From assembly GCA_905371865.1 (NCBI GenBank), contig CAJPNA010000124.1, forward strand, positions 1 to 5,026: 5,026 bases of DNA, given 5' to 3'. The stretch comes from an uncultured Carnobacterium sp. (lineage in GTDB: Bacteria; Bacillota; Bacilli; Lactobacillales; Aerococcaceae). Both the position numbers and the translations under genes were made by a program. Numbering within the stretch: the stretch's first letter is position 1; each line of letters starts with the position of its first letter. The notes below the pieces were generated by a model. It did not search any database, was not told the origin of the DNA, and saw nothing but the letters and a program-made list of their open reading frames with translations. Of the stretch, positions 1-5,026 are shown one piece after another.

Positions 1-55
1 CAAATAAAGCTAAGAGTTAATTTCTCTTGCAAAGCATCTTTGTAATTTTTAATAT

Positions 56-87
56 AAAAAAGAGAACATTTAATGTTCTCTTTTTTT
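56..87. terminator. Bidirectional Rho-independent terminator
   Basis: A GC-containing stem (GAGAACA at 62-68 with TGTTCTC at 74-80, loop of 3 to 5 bases) is extended by an A tract on the left (56-61) and a T tract on the right (81-87). Each strand therefore reads as a hairpin followed by U's, so the element can stop transcription from both sides. Rightward it would end an unseen gene: the first 45 bases contain stops in all three plus frames (5-7, 18-20, 43-45), so the reading frame of such a gene cannot be chosen. Leftward it would end the acetyltransferase transcript, whose stop codon lies about 160 bases away. Confidence 0.85.
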
Positions 88-245
88 ATATTTCATAAAC
101 AAACAGTGATTTGATTACTTGTTTTTAATCTCTGTTTCATTCTTTTCCTTATCAATCTTTTGAAAATCAAGAACTTTTCGTTGATTGTAAATAAATGGTT
201 CTGGGAGTTTAAAGATAGTGATTCTATAAAAAGATGATAAGTCTT

Positions 246-647
246 TTATTTTTCTCGAATCATGCCCACTCGATTTTCGTCAAGATAGGCAAAATGATGC
301 TTATGATAGAGCTTATCTGCAGAGATTTTGGCTAGCAAAGTGATAAAACTACTTTCATGTGTATTTTCATCAAACCACTGATCAATCATTTCCATGATTC
401 TATTTGCGATACCCCGTCTTTGGAACTTTTTATCTACCATAATATCGGATACGACAAAAGTGACACCGCCATCGCCGACAATTCTTCCTAGGCCAATGAG
501 TTCATCTTCTTCATAAACAGAAACTAAGAAAAGAGTCCCTTCAAGTGCCTTTTTTACTTCAGAATGAGGTTTAGTGCTATTCATTCCAGCGTTTACTCTT
601 AATTGATTATAAGCTTCTGCGCTAGGGATTTTATGAGTAAATTCCAT
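246..647 (-). CDS. GNAT family N-acetyltransferase
   Basis: A complete 133-residue cytoplasmic enzyme of the GCN5-related family, which moves an acetyl group from acetyl-CoA to an amine. The core strand pair EDELIGLGRIVGDGG (about 47-61) is followed by strand VVSDIMVDKKF and the acetyl-CoA pyrophosphate-binding loop Q76-R-R-G79-I-A81, the Q/R-x-x-G-x-A signature, then helix NRIMEMIDQWF. A C-terminal Y114-x-K-H-x-F motif matches the usual 'YxkxGF' region, and the chain ends a few residues later as in many short members. The ATG is preceded by GGAGG (657-661) at 9 bases. It lies 43 bases downstream of the membrane protein gene on the same strand with no terminator between, so co-transcription is plausible; I see no convincing promoter of its own. 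The substrate (small molecule or protein) cannot be read from sequence. The family call is firm, the function open. Confidence 0.88.
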   Translation of the reverse strand: MEFTHKIPSAEAYNQLRVNAGMNSTKPHSEVKKALEGTLFLVSVYEEDELIGLGRIVGDGGVTFVVSDIMVDKKFQRRGIANRIMEMIDQWFDENTHESSFITLLAKISADKLYHKHHFAYLDENRVGMIREK

Positions 648-690
648 AAAACGATTCCTCCAATAACTTTTTGTTCTTTATTTGTTACAA

Positions 691-1467
691 TCACAACTCT
701 TCGTAATCTGGATGGTCTTTGATATAGATTGCGGCGTAAATGGCATCTACTAAAACTGCTGGAAAAGCAAAGGTCATTAAAGTGCCCAAGAAAAATCCGA
801 AAATGATTTGTATGTAGTCTGTAAGCACGGCGATGACAACTAGAATAATGCCCAGAACTTTAGTCATATTGAAAAGAAGTTCTTTCTTTTTACTATTGAT
901 TTCATACGTTTCCCATCGGTTAATTTTCCAAATTTTACCTTGATTCTGAGGGAGGTAATACCACGCGTAAATTGAGGTCATCACCACAAATAAAAGTATC
1001 ATTGGAATAACATAAAATAACGTCAATTTGGAATTGTAGACCGTTAATGCGCTGATGGCTATGTTGTCTTTGGTAACCATAAGTAAGCCGATAAATGTAA
1101 AGCTGAGTAAGACGGTCCAAACAACAAAGGCCACTAAAATATAAGTTAGAGACTTAAAACGATTGATAAGAGGAGTAAAAAGCCCGAAGAGAATACTGAC
1201 GATATTCATCACCATCGCACTCAGGAATAGGACCTTAATAATCCCGATATTATCGTTGTAACCTCCTGCAAAATATAGAAAAGCAGTAATCGGAAGCATA
1301 ATCCAAGGGAAGAATTTAATGTACCCTAGACTCACCTCATTCGTGATTAACGGACCATGGTACCGATCGACAGTTTGATTGCTTCTCTGTTTTTTTGATT
1401 TCTTTTGTTTTCCAGAACCAGAGGAGGGTTGATGAGGTTCCTTCTTTTTCAGTGAAAACTTCAACAT
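691..1467 (-). CDS. Uncharacterised multi-pass membrane protein
   Basis: Not recognised as a named family. The 258-residue product begins with a very basic, polar cytoplasmic tail (about residues 1-45, rich in K, Q and S, including QKKSKKQRSNQ), followed by five or six hydrophobic segments at roughly 52-70, 76-98, 107-130, 148-170 and 203-247 (the last probably two helices). A charged loop (about 172-200, with K/R/E and two W) lies between segments four and five, and the chain ends in an acidic tail, DHPDYEEL. No catalytic or transporter motif is visible. Start choice: an in-frame TTG at 1482 would add five residues, but the ATG at 1465-1467 has AAAGGA six bases upstream, whereas that sequence would lie inside the coding region of the TTG form. 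It is transcribed divergently from the exporter operon and shares its intergenic region, so joint regulation is possible but not shown. Confidence 0.75.
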   Translation of the reverse strand: MLKFSLKKKEPHQPSSGSGKQKKSKKQRSNQTVDRYHGPLITNEVSLGYIKFFPWIMLPITAFLYFAGGYNDNIGIIKVLFLSAMVMNIVSILFGLFTPLINRFKSLTYILVAFVVWTVLLSFTFIGLLMVTKDNIAISALTVYNSKLTLFYVIPMILLFVVMTSIYAWYYLPQNQGKIWKINRWETYEINSKKKELLFNMTKVLGIILVVIAVLTDYIQIIFGFFLGTLMTFAFPAVLVDAIYAAIYIKDHPDYEEL

Positions 1468-1473
1468 TCTTTT

Positions 1474-1479
1474 TCCTTT
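1474..1479 (-). promoter_or_regulatory. Ribosome binding site deciding the membrane-protein start
   Basis: On the minus strand AAAGGA lies six bases before the ATG at 1467-1465. It favours this ATG over the in-frame TTG at 1482, which would lie upstream of the ribosome binding site. Confidence 0.65.
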
Positions 1480-1504
1480 CAATAGCTTGGATAAATATAT
1501 TTCT

Positions 1505-1513
1505 AATATACCA
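1505..1513 (-). promoter_or_regulatory. Extended -10 promoter of the membrane-protein gene
   Basis: Read leftwards, TGG followed by TATATT makes a TGn-extended -10 element. No good -35 lies 16 to 18 bases upstream, which is acceptable for extended -10 promoters. Transcription would begin near 1498 and leave a leader of about 30 bases with the AAAGGA site in it. Confidence 0.5.
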
Positions 1514-1560
1514 CAAACCTAGTAATGCGGTATCCAACAAGCACTCCTTATATAAATGAT

Positions 1561-1577
1561 GTCATATTCAGGTCATA
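1561..1577 (+). promoter_or_regulatory. Direct-repeat operator, probable HssR box
   Basis: Two exact copies of GTCATA (1561-1566 and 1572-1577) are spaced start-to-start by 11 bp, one helical turn, the geometry bound by dimers of OmpR/PhoB-type regulators. The staphylococcal HssR site, as I recall it, is a 9-bp direct repeat also on an 11-bp period containing TCATATT; the first copy here reads GTCATATT, the second GTCATAAA. The repeat covers the place where the -35 box should be for the -10 element at 1587-1592, as expected for an activator that replaces -35 recognition. The regulator encoded in the same operon is the obvious ligand. Confidence 0.6.
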
Positions 1578-1586
1578 AAACTCACG

Positions 1587-1592
1587 TATACT
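1587..1592 (+). promoter_or_regulatory. -10 element of the hrtB operon promoter
   Basis: TATACT is a five-of-six match to the -10 consensus. The hexamers 16 to 17 bases upstream (TATTCA, ATATTC) are poor -35 boxes and fall inside the direct-repeat operator, which suggests an activator-dependent promoter. Transcription would start near 1599, giving a leader of about 27 bases before hrtB. Confidence 0.6.
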
Positions 1593-1612
1593 AGGCTTAT
1601 GATTTTATAAAG

Positions 1613-1617
1613 AGGAG
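1613..1617 (+). promoter_or_regulatory. Ribosome binding site for the TTG start of hrtB
   Basis: AGGAG lies eight bases before TTG at 1626-1628. No in-frame ATG or GTG with comparable support occurs nearby; the ATG at 1638 is in another frame. This settles the TTG start. Confidence 0.8.
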
Positions 1618-1625
1618 AAATTACA

Positions 1626-2717
1626 TTGAAAATAGCATGGAATGAAATTAAATACCAACCGAAAAAATTTATATTAATTGAGGTACTGATTGTTATCATG
1701 ATGTTTATGGTTATTTTCCTGTCCGGTTTAACGAACGGCTTAGGACGAATTATTATGGCACAAATTGATACATTTGGAGACGTTCATTATATTCTTTCAA
1801 AGGATTCAGAAGGAGTCATTCCTTACTCAACTCTTACAAGTTCAGAACTAACGGAAATTGAAGACCTTCATCTAGAAGAGCAAACAGGTCTAGTGATTCA
1901 ACGTTCTACGTTTATGAAAGAGGACGAGGAAGGTTCGCAAGACGTGACATTCTTTGCGATGGACACGTACAAGAATTTAACGATTAAGACAGAAGAGGGT
2001 TATGCTGCGTCTGATTTAGCTGATAACGAAGTGATTTTAGATGAATCCTATAAGGCAAAAGGTATCCACGTGGGGGATACCATTAAAGATAAGACTTCTG
2101 ATATTTTACTGAAAGTCGTTGCTTTTGCCAAAGATGCAAAATATGGACATAGTTCAGTAGCCTTCATTAGTTCTAAGACATCAGAAGAGATGCGTCAGAA
2201 GAAAAATCCAAATTACACTTGGCAACCACAAGCCATTATCACAAGCCAAGAAGTTGCAACCGATGATTTATCAGAACAGTTGATGGTATCGAATAAGCAA
2301 CAAATCATCAATAAGATCCCTGGATATACTGCAACTAATATGATTTTAAAAACAATGACGTGGATATTATTAATCGCTTCAGCAGCAATATTAGGGGTGT
2401 TCTTCTATATCTTAGCTTTGCAAAAACTGAAACAATTTGGTGTATTAAAAGCGATTGGAATGTCGATGGGAGAAATAACTAGAATTCAGCTGTCGCAAGT
2501 AGGGATTCTTTCTATTATCGGGATTGGCATTGGATTAGGCCTGGCTTTAGCCTTAACGCCATTCTTACCTGTAAGCATGCCGTTTTATATGAAAGCCGAA
2601 GATAATGCAGTCATTTCAGTAAGCTTTATCATTATTTCGATTATTTGCGGAGCATTATCTCTATTAAAAATTAAGAAAGTAGATCCAATCGAGGTGATTG
2701 GTGGAAATGGTGAATAA
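1626..2717 (+). CDS. hrtB: HrtB-like ABC transporter permease (FtsX/MacB fold), heme efflux
   Basis: Membrane subunit of a probable heme exporter, 363 residues, close to the roughly 350 of staphylococcal HrtB. Topology is typical of the FtsX/MacB permease family: one N-terminal helix (about 15-39), a large extracytoplasmic domain (about 40-240), then three helices (about 243-265, 288-313, 328-347). Features shared with HrtB as I remember it are the opening (M)KIAWNEIKY, the segment FLSGLTNGLGR at the end of helix 1, the cytoplasmic coupling segment QKLKQFGVLKAIGM (about 266-279), P-V-S-M-P-F-Y (315-321), and the terminal KVDPIEVIGG (351-360). The start is TTG with a strong Shine-Dalgarno site. 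The gene is followed at once by its ATPase and then a two-component system, the partners of hrtB elsewhere. The permease family is certain; heme as substrate is inferred, and another hydrophobic or antimicrobial compound is the main alternative. Confidence 0.85.
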   Translation: MKIAWNEIKYQPKKFILIEVLIVIMMFMVIFLSGLTNGLGRIIMAQIDTFGDVHYILSKDSEGVIPYSTLTSSELTEIEDLHLEEQTGLVIQRSTFMKEDEEGSQDVTFFAMDTYKNLTIKTEEGYAASDLADNEVILDESYKAKGIHVGDTIKDKTSDILLKVVAFAKDAKYGHSSVAFISSKTSEEMRQKKNPNYTWQPQAIITSQEVATDDLSEQLMVSNKQQIINKIPGYTATNMILKTMTWILLIASAAILGVFFYILALQKLKQFGVLKAIGMSMGEITRIQLSQVGILSIIGIGIGLGLALALTPFLPVSMPFYMKAEDNAVISVSFIIISIICGALSLLKIKKVDPIEVIGGNGE

Positions 2718-2718
2718 G

Positions 2719-3396
2719 ATGTCAGTGATTGAATTACAACAGATAAAAAAATCTTACGCAGACGGAAATCAAATGAGAGATGTTATTTGTGACTTGAATT
2801 TAACCGTTGAACCACAAGAGTTTGTGGCTATCTTAGGACCTTCTGGTTCAGGAAAATCAACGCTTTTATCGATTGCAGGATTACTTCTATCTTCTGATAG
2901 TGGTCAAGTAATCATCGGGGGACAAAATCTCACGAATTTAAAACAGAATGAATGGACGAAGAAGAGACTGGAGTTATTAGGCTTTATTTTCCAGGATCAT
3001 CAATTATTGCCTTATATGAAAATCGGAGACCAATTAGAAGTAGTAGCGAAATTAAAAGGCGAGAAAGACGCTTCAAAACGAAAAGAAGAAGTCAAAGGAT
3101 TATTGGCAGAGCTAGGTATAGAGAATTGCTACGGTCAGTATCCAAATCAAATGTCAGGCGGTCAAAAGCAGCGTGCTGCGATTGCTCGCGCCTTTATTGG
3201 AAATCCGCAATTAATATTAGCGGATGAGCCTACCGCAAGTCTAGATCCTGAAAGAGGAAAAGAAATTGCACAATTAATTCAGCGTGAAGTGAAGTCAAAA
3301 CATAAGAGTGCCATCATGGTGACTCATGACCGCTCTGTGCTTGAGTATGTAGATACGGTTTACGAGATGAAAAAAGGGAAGTTAGTTCGTCTGTAA
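2719..3396 (+). CDS. hrtA: HrtA-like ABC transporter ATP-binding protein, heme efflux
   Basis: Cytoplasmic ATPase of 225 residues that would power HrtB. All ABC motifs are intact: Walker A GPSGSGKST (40-48), Q-loop Q92 in FIFQDHQLLPY, signature MSGGQ (145-149, with M replacing the usual L), Walker B LILADE (165-170) with catalytic E170, D-loop SLD (174-176) and switch histidine H203 in VTHD. It belongs to the MacB/LolD-type subfamily that pairs with FtsX-like permeases. Start choice: in-frame TTG (2698), GTG (2701), ATG (2707) and ATG (2719) are all possible. I chose 2719 because it lies one base after the hrtB stop and its MSVIELQQIKKSY opening lines up with where HrtA/LolD proteins normally begin. 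The ATG at 2707 has the better Shine-Dalgarno site (GAGGTG, ten bases upstream) and would add four residues and overlap hrtB. Translation is almost certainly coupled to hrtB. Confidence 0.87.
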   Translation: MSVIELQQIKKSYADGNQMRDVICDLNLTVEPQEFVAILGPSGSGKSTLLSIAGLLLSSDSGQVIIGGQNLTNLKQNEWTKKRLELLGFIFQDHQLLPYMKIGDQLEVVAKLKGEKDASKRKEEVKGLLAELGIENCYGQYPNQMSGGQKQRAAIARAFIGNPQLILADEPTASLDPERGKEIAQLIQREVKSKHKSAIMVTHDRSVLEYVDTVYEMKKGKLVRL

Positions 3397-3403
3397 GCAT
3401 TTG

Positions 3404-3412
3404 TGCTATAAT
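3404..3412 (+). promoter_or_regulatory. Internal extended -10 promoter for the two-component genes
   Basis: TGC followed by TATAAT is a perfect TGn-extended consensus -10, just after the hrtA stop codon. No clear -35 lies 16 to 18 bases upstream. Transcription would start near 3419, a few bases before the hssR Shine-Dalgarno site, so the sensor and regulator could be made without reading through hrtBA. Confidence 0.6.
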
Positions 3413-3423
3413 GTTCCAGAAAG

Positions 3424-3430
3424 AAGGTGG
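3424..3430 (+). promoter_or_regulatory. Ribosome binding site deciding the hssR start
   Basis: AAGGTGG directly precedes the ATG at 3435-3437, with the AAGG core seven bases away. The in-frame ATG at 3411 has no such site, overlaps the -10 element, and would lie upstream of the predicted transcript start, so it is rejected. Confidence 0.75.
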
Positions 3431-3434
3431 AGCT

Positions 3435-4118
3435 ATGTTTAGTATATTAGTTGCTGAAGACGATCAAGCGATTCGCACATTGATTACGACTAAGTTAAAA
3501 CAAGAAAACTACACGATTTACATTGCTGAAAACGGAGAGGAAGCTCTCTCGTTAATGGAGAAGCATCAAGTCGATTTATTAATTTCTGACATTATGATGC
3601 CCGTGATGGATGGATACGCTCTTGTAAAAGTTTTACGAGAAACGAAGCACACTTTGCCAATTTTAATGATTACAGCAAAATCTCAGTTAGAATCTCTGGA
3701 AGAAGCTTTTAAGTTAGGCGTCGATGACTACATGGTGAAGCCGATTCGTTTAGCTGAACTTGTTCTAAGAGTACAAGCCTTACTTAGAAGGGCTCAATTA
3801 GAAACAGAGAAAGTGCTGCGTTTTGAACATACAAGACTTGATTACAATGCATTAACTTTAACGGATTTAGAGACTGAAGAAGTCTATCAAATTCCTCGAA
3901 AAGAATTTTACTTACTCTATAAATTACTCAGTAATCCAGAAAAAATATTTACTCGTTTGGATTTATTGGATGATATTTGGGGGATGGAAGAGGACCTTGA
4001 CGAAAGATTAGTAGATGCATGCATTAAAAGGGTCCGACAAAAATTTAAAGAGAATAAAGATTTTGATATTGTAACGATACGAGGATTAGGGTATAAAGGG
4101 ACGATTAAAAATGGATAA
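3435..4118 (+). CDS. hssR: OmpR-family response regulator, HssR-like
   Basis: A 227-residue DNA-binding regulator that would be phosphorylated by the kinase encoded next to it. Receiver domain (about 1-118): acidic pocket E8-D9-D10, phospho-acceptor D52 in SDIMMPVMDG, switch T80 in LMIT, and conserved K102 in VKP. C-terminal winged-helix domain (about 125-225): IPRKEFYLLYKLLSNP, IFTRLDLLDDIWG, the recognition-helix region DERLVDACIKRVRQKF, and the wing IVTIRGLGYK. Length matches staphylococcal HssR (about 224), and the winged-helix segments resemble it as I recall it. The ATG at 3435 has a strong Shine-Dalgarno site; an eight-residue longer form from 3411 is unlikely. Its likely target is the 11-bp-period direct repeat before hrtB, which would make the system autoregulatory. 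The OmpR class is certain; the HssR label rests on neighbours and partial similarity. Confidence 0.82.
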   Translation: MFSILVAEDDQAIRTLITTKLKQENYTIYIAENGEEALSLMEKHQVDLLISDIMMPVMDGYALVKVLRETKHTLPILMITAKSQLESLEEAFKLGVDDYMVKPIRLAELVLRVQALLRRAQLETEKVLRFEHTRLDYNALTLTDLETEEVYQIPRKEFYLLYKLLSNPEKIFTRLDLLDDIWGMEEDLDERLVDACIKRVRQKFKENKDFDIVTIRGLGYKGTIKNG

Positions 4119-5026
4119 ACAAAAAGAAATACAATTTCCTCTCAGAAACTATTTCGTCTTCATGTTTTGCAGTGTTTTAGTGAGCACAAGTATTATTGGT
4201 TTAATGACTGTTTTTGTCCTAAAACACTGGTTTATGGTAGAGGTTAGTTTCCAAACGTGGTTAATTATTTTTAGTTTAGTGATTATTCTCGTAGGGGGGC
4301 TTGCCATGTGGTATGGGTCCGTTCATTTAACGAGACCTATTTCAGAGTTGAATGAATCTGTTAAGGCTATTTCAAGAGGAGATTTTAGCCGTAAGATTCC
4401 TCTTAAGCATTATCCTAAAGACACTGCTAAATATCACAATGAATTGTCTCAGCTTTCTCAGCATGTGAATCAGATGGCCGAAGACTTGAGACGTAGTGAC
4501 GAACATCGATCTGCGTTTATTGCTAATCTTTCTCATGAACTGAAAACACCGATCGCTTCTCTTGTAGGAGTGAGTGACTTATTAGCTGACGAAAAGCTTG
4601 ATGAATCTACTAGAAAAGATTTGACCGGTATTTTGCGTTCAGAGAGCCTTCGTCTAAGTCGTCTATGTGATGGAATCGTCACATTGACAAAGATGGAACG
4701 TGATTTTGAACCAAAGAAAAAACTACTTCAACTAGATGAACAAATTCGTCATGCCGTTATTTTGATTACGGAAAAGTGGAAGCAAAAAGAGATTGACTTG
4801 ACATTTACGAGTCAGCCCATTCATTGTGAGACGGACCCAGATTTAAGCATGCAAGTGTGGACGAATCTGCTCGATAATGCGGTGAAGTATTCTTCGGATA
4901 GCGTGCATTTAACGATTGATATCCAAGAAGAGAATGATACTGCTAGAGTCACGATTGCAGATAATGGCATCGGAATGAGCGAGGAAGATCAACGACATAT
5001 TTTTGAACAATTTTATCAAGTGGAAC
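4111..5026 (+). CDS. hssS: Sensor histidine kinase, HssS-like, short extracytoplasmic loop (3' end beyond window)
   Basis: The first 305 codons of a membrane histidine kinase; the gene continues past the window, so the 3' end is not real. Two transmembrane helices (about 14-37 and 50-70) are joined by a loop of only about 12 residues (KHWFMVEVSFQT). Then come a HAMP linker (about 71-128, RPISELNESVKAISRGDF), the H-box with H142 in NLSHELKTP, the N-box around N252/N256 (TNLLDNAVKYS), the G1 box DNGIGM (284-289) and the F-box FEQFYQ (298-303). All visible catalytic motifs are intact. The ATG overlaps the hssR stop by eight bases; its Shine-Dalgarno site (AAAGGG, ten bases away) is modest, so translation is probably coupled to hssR. 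Position implies that it phosphorylates the HssR-like regulator. Staphylococcal HssS has an extracellular domain of about a hundred residues that is missing here, so the gene name is a working label. Confidence 0.8.
   Translation, partial: MDKQKEIQFPLRNYFVFMFCSVLVSTSIIGLMTVFVLKHWFMVEVSFQTWLIIFSLVIILVGGLAMWYGSVHLTRPISELNESVKAISRGDFSRKIPLKHYPKDTAKYHNELSQLSQHVNQMAEDLRRSDEHRSAFIANLSHELKTPIASLVGVSDLLADEKLDESTRKDLTGILRSESLRLSRLCDGIVTLTKMERDFEPKKKLLQLDEQIRHAVILITEKWKQKEIDLTFTSQPIHCETDPDLSMQVWTNLLDNAVKYSSDSVHLTIDIQEENDTARVTIADNGIGMSEEDQRHIFEQFYQVE

Noticed and set aside
1..45. Possible 3' end of a plus-strand gene ahead of the terminator
   Set aside because: All three plus frames hit a stop within 45 bases, so neither the frame nor even the existence of the gene can be decided from this window.
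96..149. A 14-codon minus-strand ORF beginning ATG AAA CAG with AAGGA five bases upstream
   Set aside because: The ribosome binding site looks good, but the peptide is tiny and featureless and lies in AT-rich sequence where such matches arise by chance.
935..1120. A 61-codon minus-strand frame inside the membrane-protein gene
   Set aside because: Out-of-frame shadow of a gene with clear membrane segments; no ribosome binding site and no protein-like features.
1337..1540. A 67-codon minus-strand frame starting at TTG, with AAGGAG a few bases upstream, overlapping the start of the membrane-protein gene
   Set aside because: It overlaps the well-supported membrane gene in another frame, lies upstream of or across the predicted promoter of that gene, and most of its translation is the frame-shifted version of the basic tail. 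A leader peptide cannot be fully excluded but has little support.
1556..1565. ATGA-TG-TCAT inverted repeat overlapping the direct repeat
   Set aside because: Four-base arms are expected by chance, and the operon regulator is of a class that binds direct repeats.
2952..3227. A 91-codon plus-strand frame inside hrtA
   Set aside because: Shadow of the ATPase gene: extremely Arg/Ser-rich translation, while the hrtA frame carries every ABC motif.
1..5026. CRISPR arrays, tRNA or rRNA genes, insertion sequences, prophage parts
   Set aside because: No periodic repeats, transposase-like frames, terminal inverted repeats or tRNA-like folds were seen on either strand.

Overview
The window is about 5 kb of AT-rich, compactly organised DNA. 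TTG and ATG starts follow purine-rich Shine-Dalgarno sequences, genes overlap or nearly touch, and the terminator has long A/T arms. This fits a low-GC Gram-positive (Bacillota), most likely Lactobacillales, but nothing here fixes the genus.

Left part (1-1510), read leftwards. A hairpin flanked by A and T tracts (56-87) works as a terminator in both directions. To its right are a complete GNAT-family N-acetyltransferase (246-647, minus) and an unrecognised integral membrane protein (691-1467, minus). The membrane gene probably starts from an extended -10 promoter at 1505-1513. The 43-base gap between the two genes shows no terminator, so they may share a transcript.

Centre and right (1561-5026), read rightwards. 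This is a four-gene operon with the content of the heme-stress module known from Staphylococcus and Streptococcus: hrtB (FtsX/MacB-type permease), hrtA (ABC ATPase), hssR (OmpR-family response regulator) and hssS (HAMP-containing sensor histidine kinase, cut by the window end). HrtB and HrtA would form an exporter that relieves toxic heme (or a similar hydrophobic molecule) in the membrane. The kinase and regulator would sense the stress and switch the operon on. The assignment rests on remembered family similarity, strongest at the permease C-terminus and the ATPase. The heme substrate itself is inferred.

Control elements fit this picture. A GTCATA direct repeat with an 11-bp period sits where a -35 box should be, just before a TATACT -10 element, as expected for an OmpR-family activator. 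A second, near-consensus extended -10 promoter lies between hrtA and hssR and would give the sensor pair its own basal transcription. The most unusual feature is the kinase: only about a dozen residues separate its two membrane segments, so it lacks the large extracellular domain of staphylococcal HssS.
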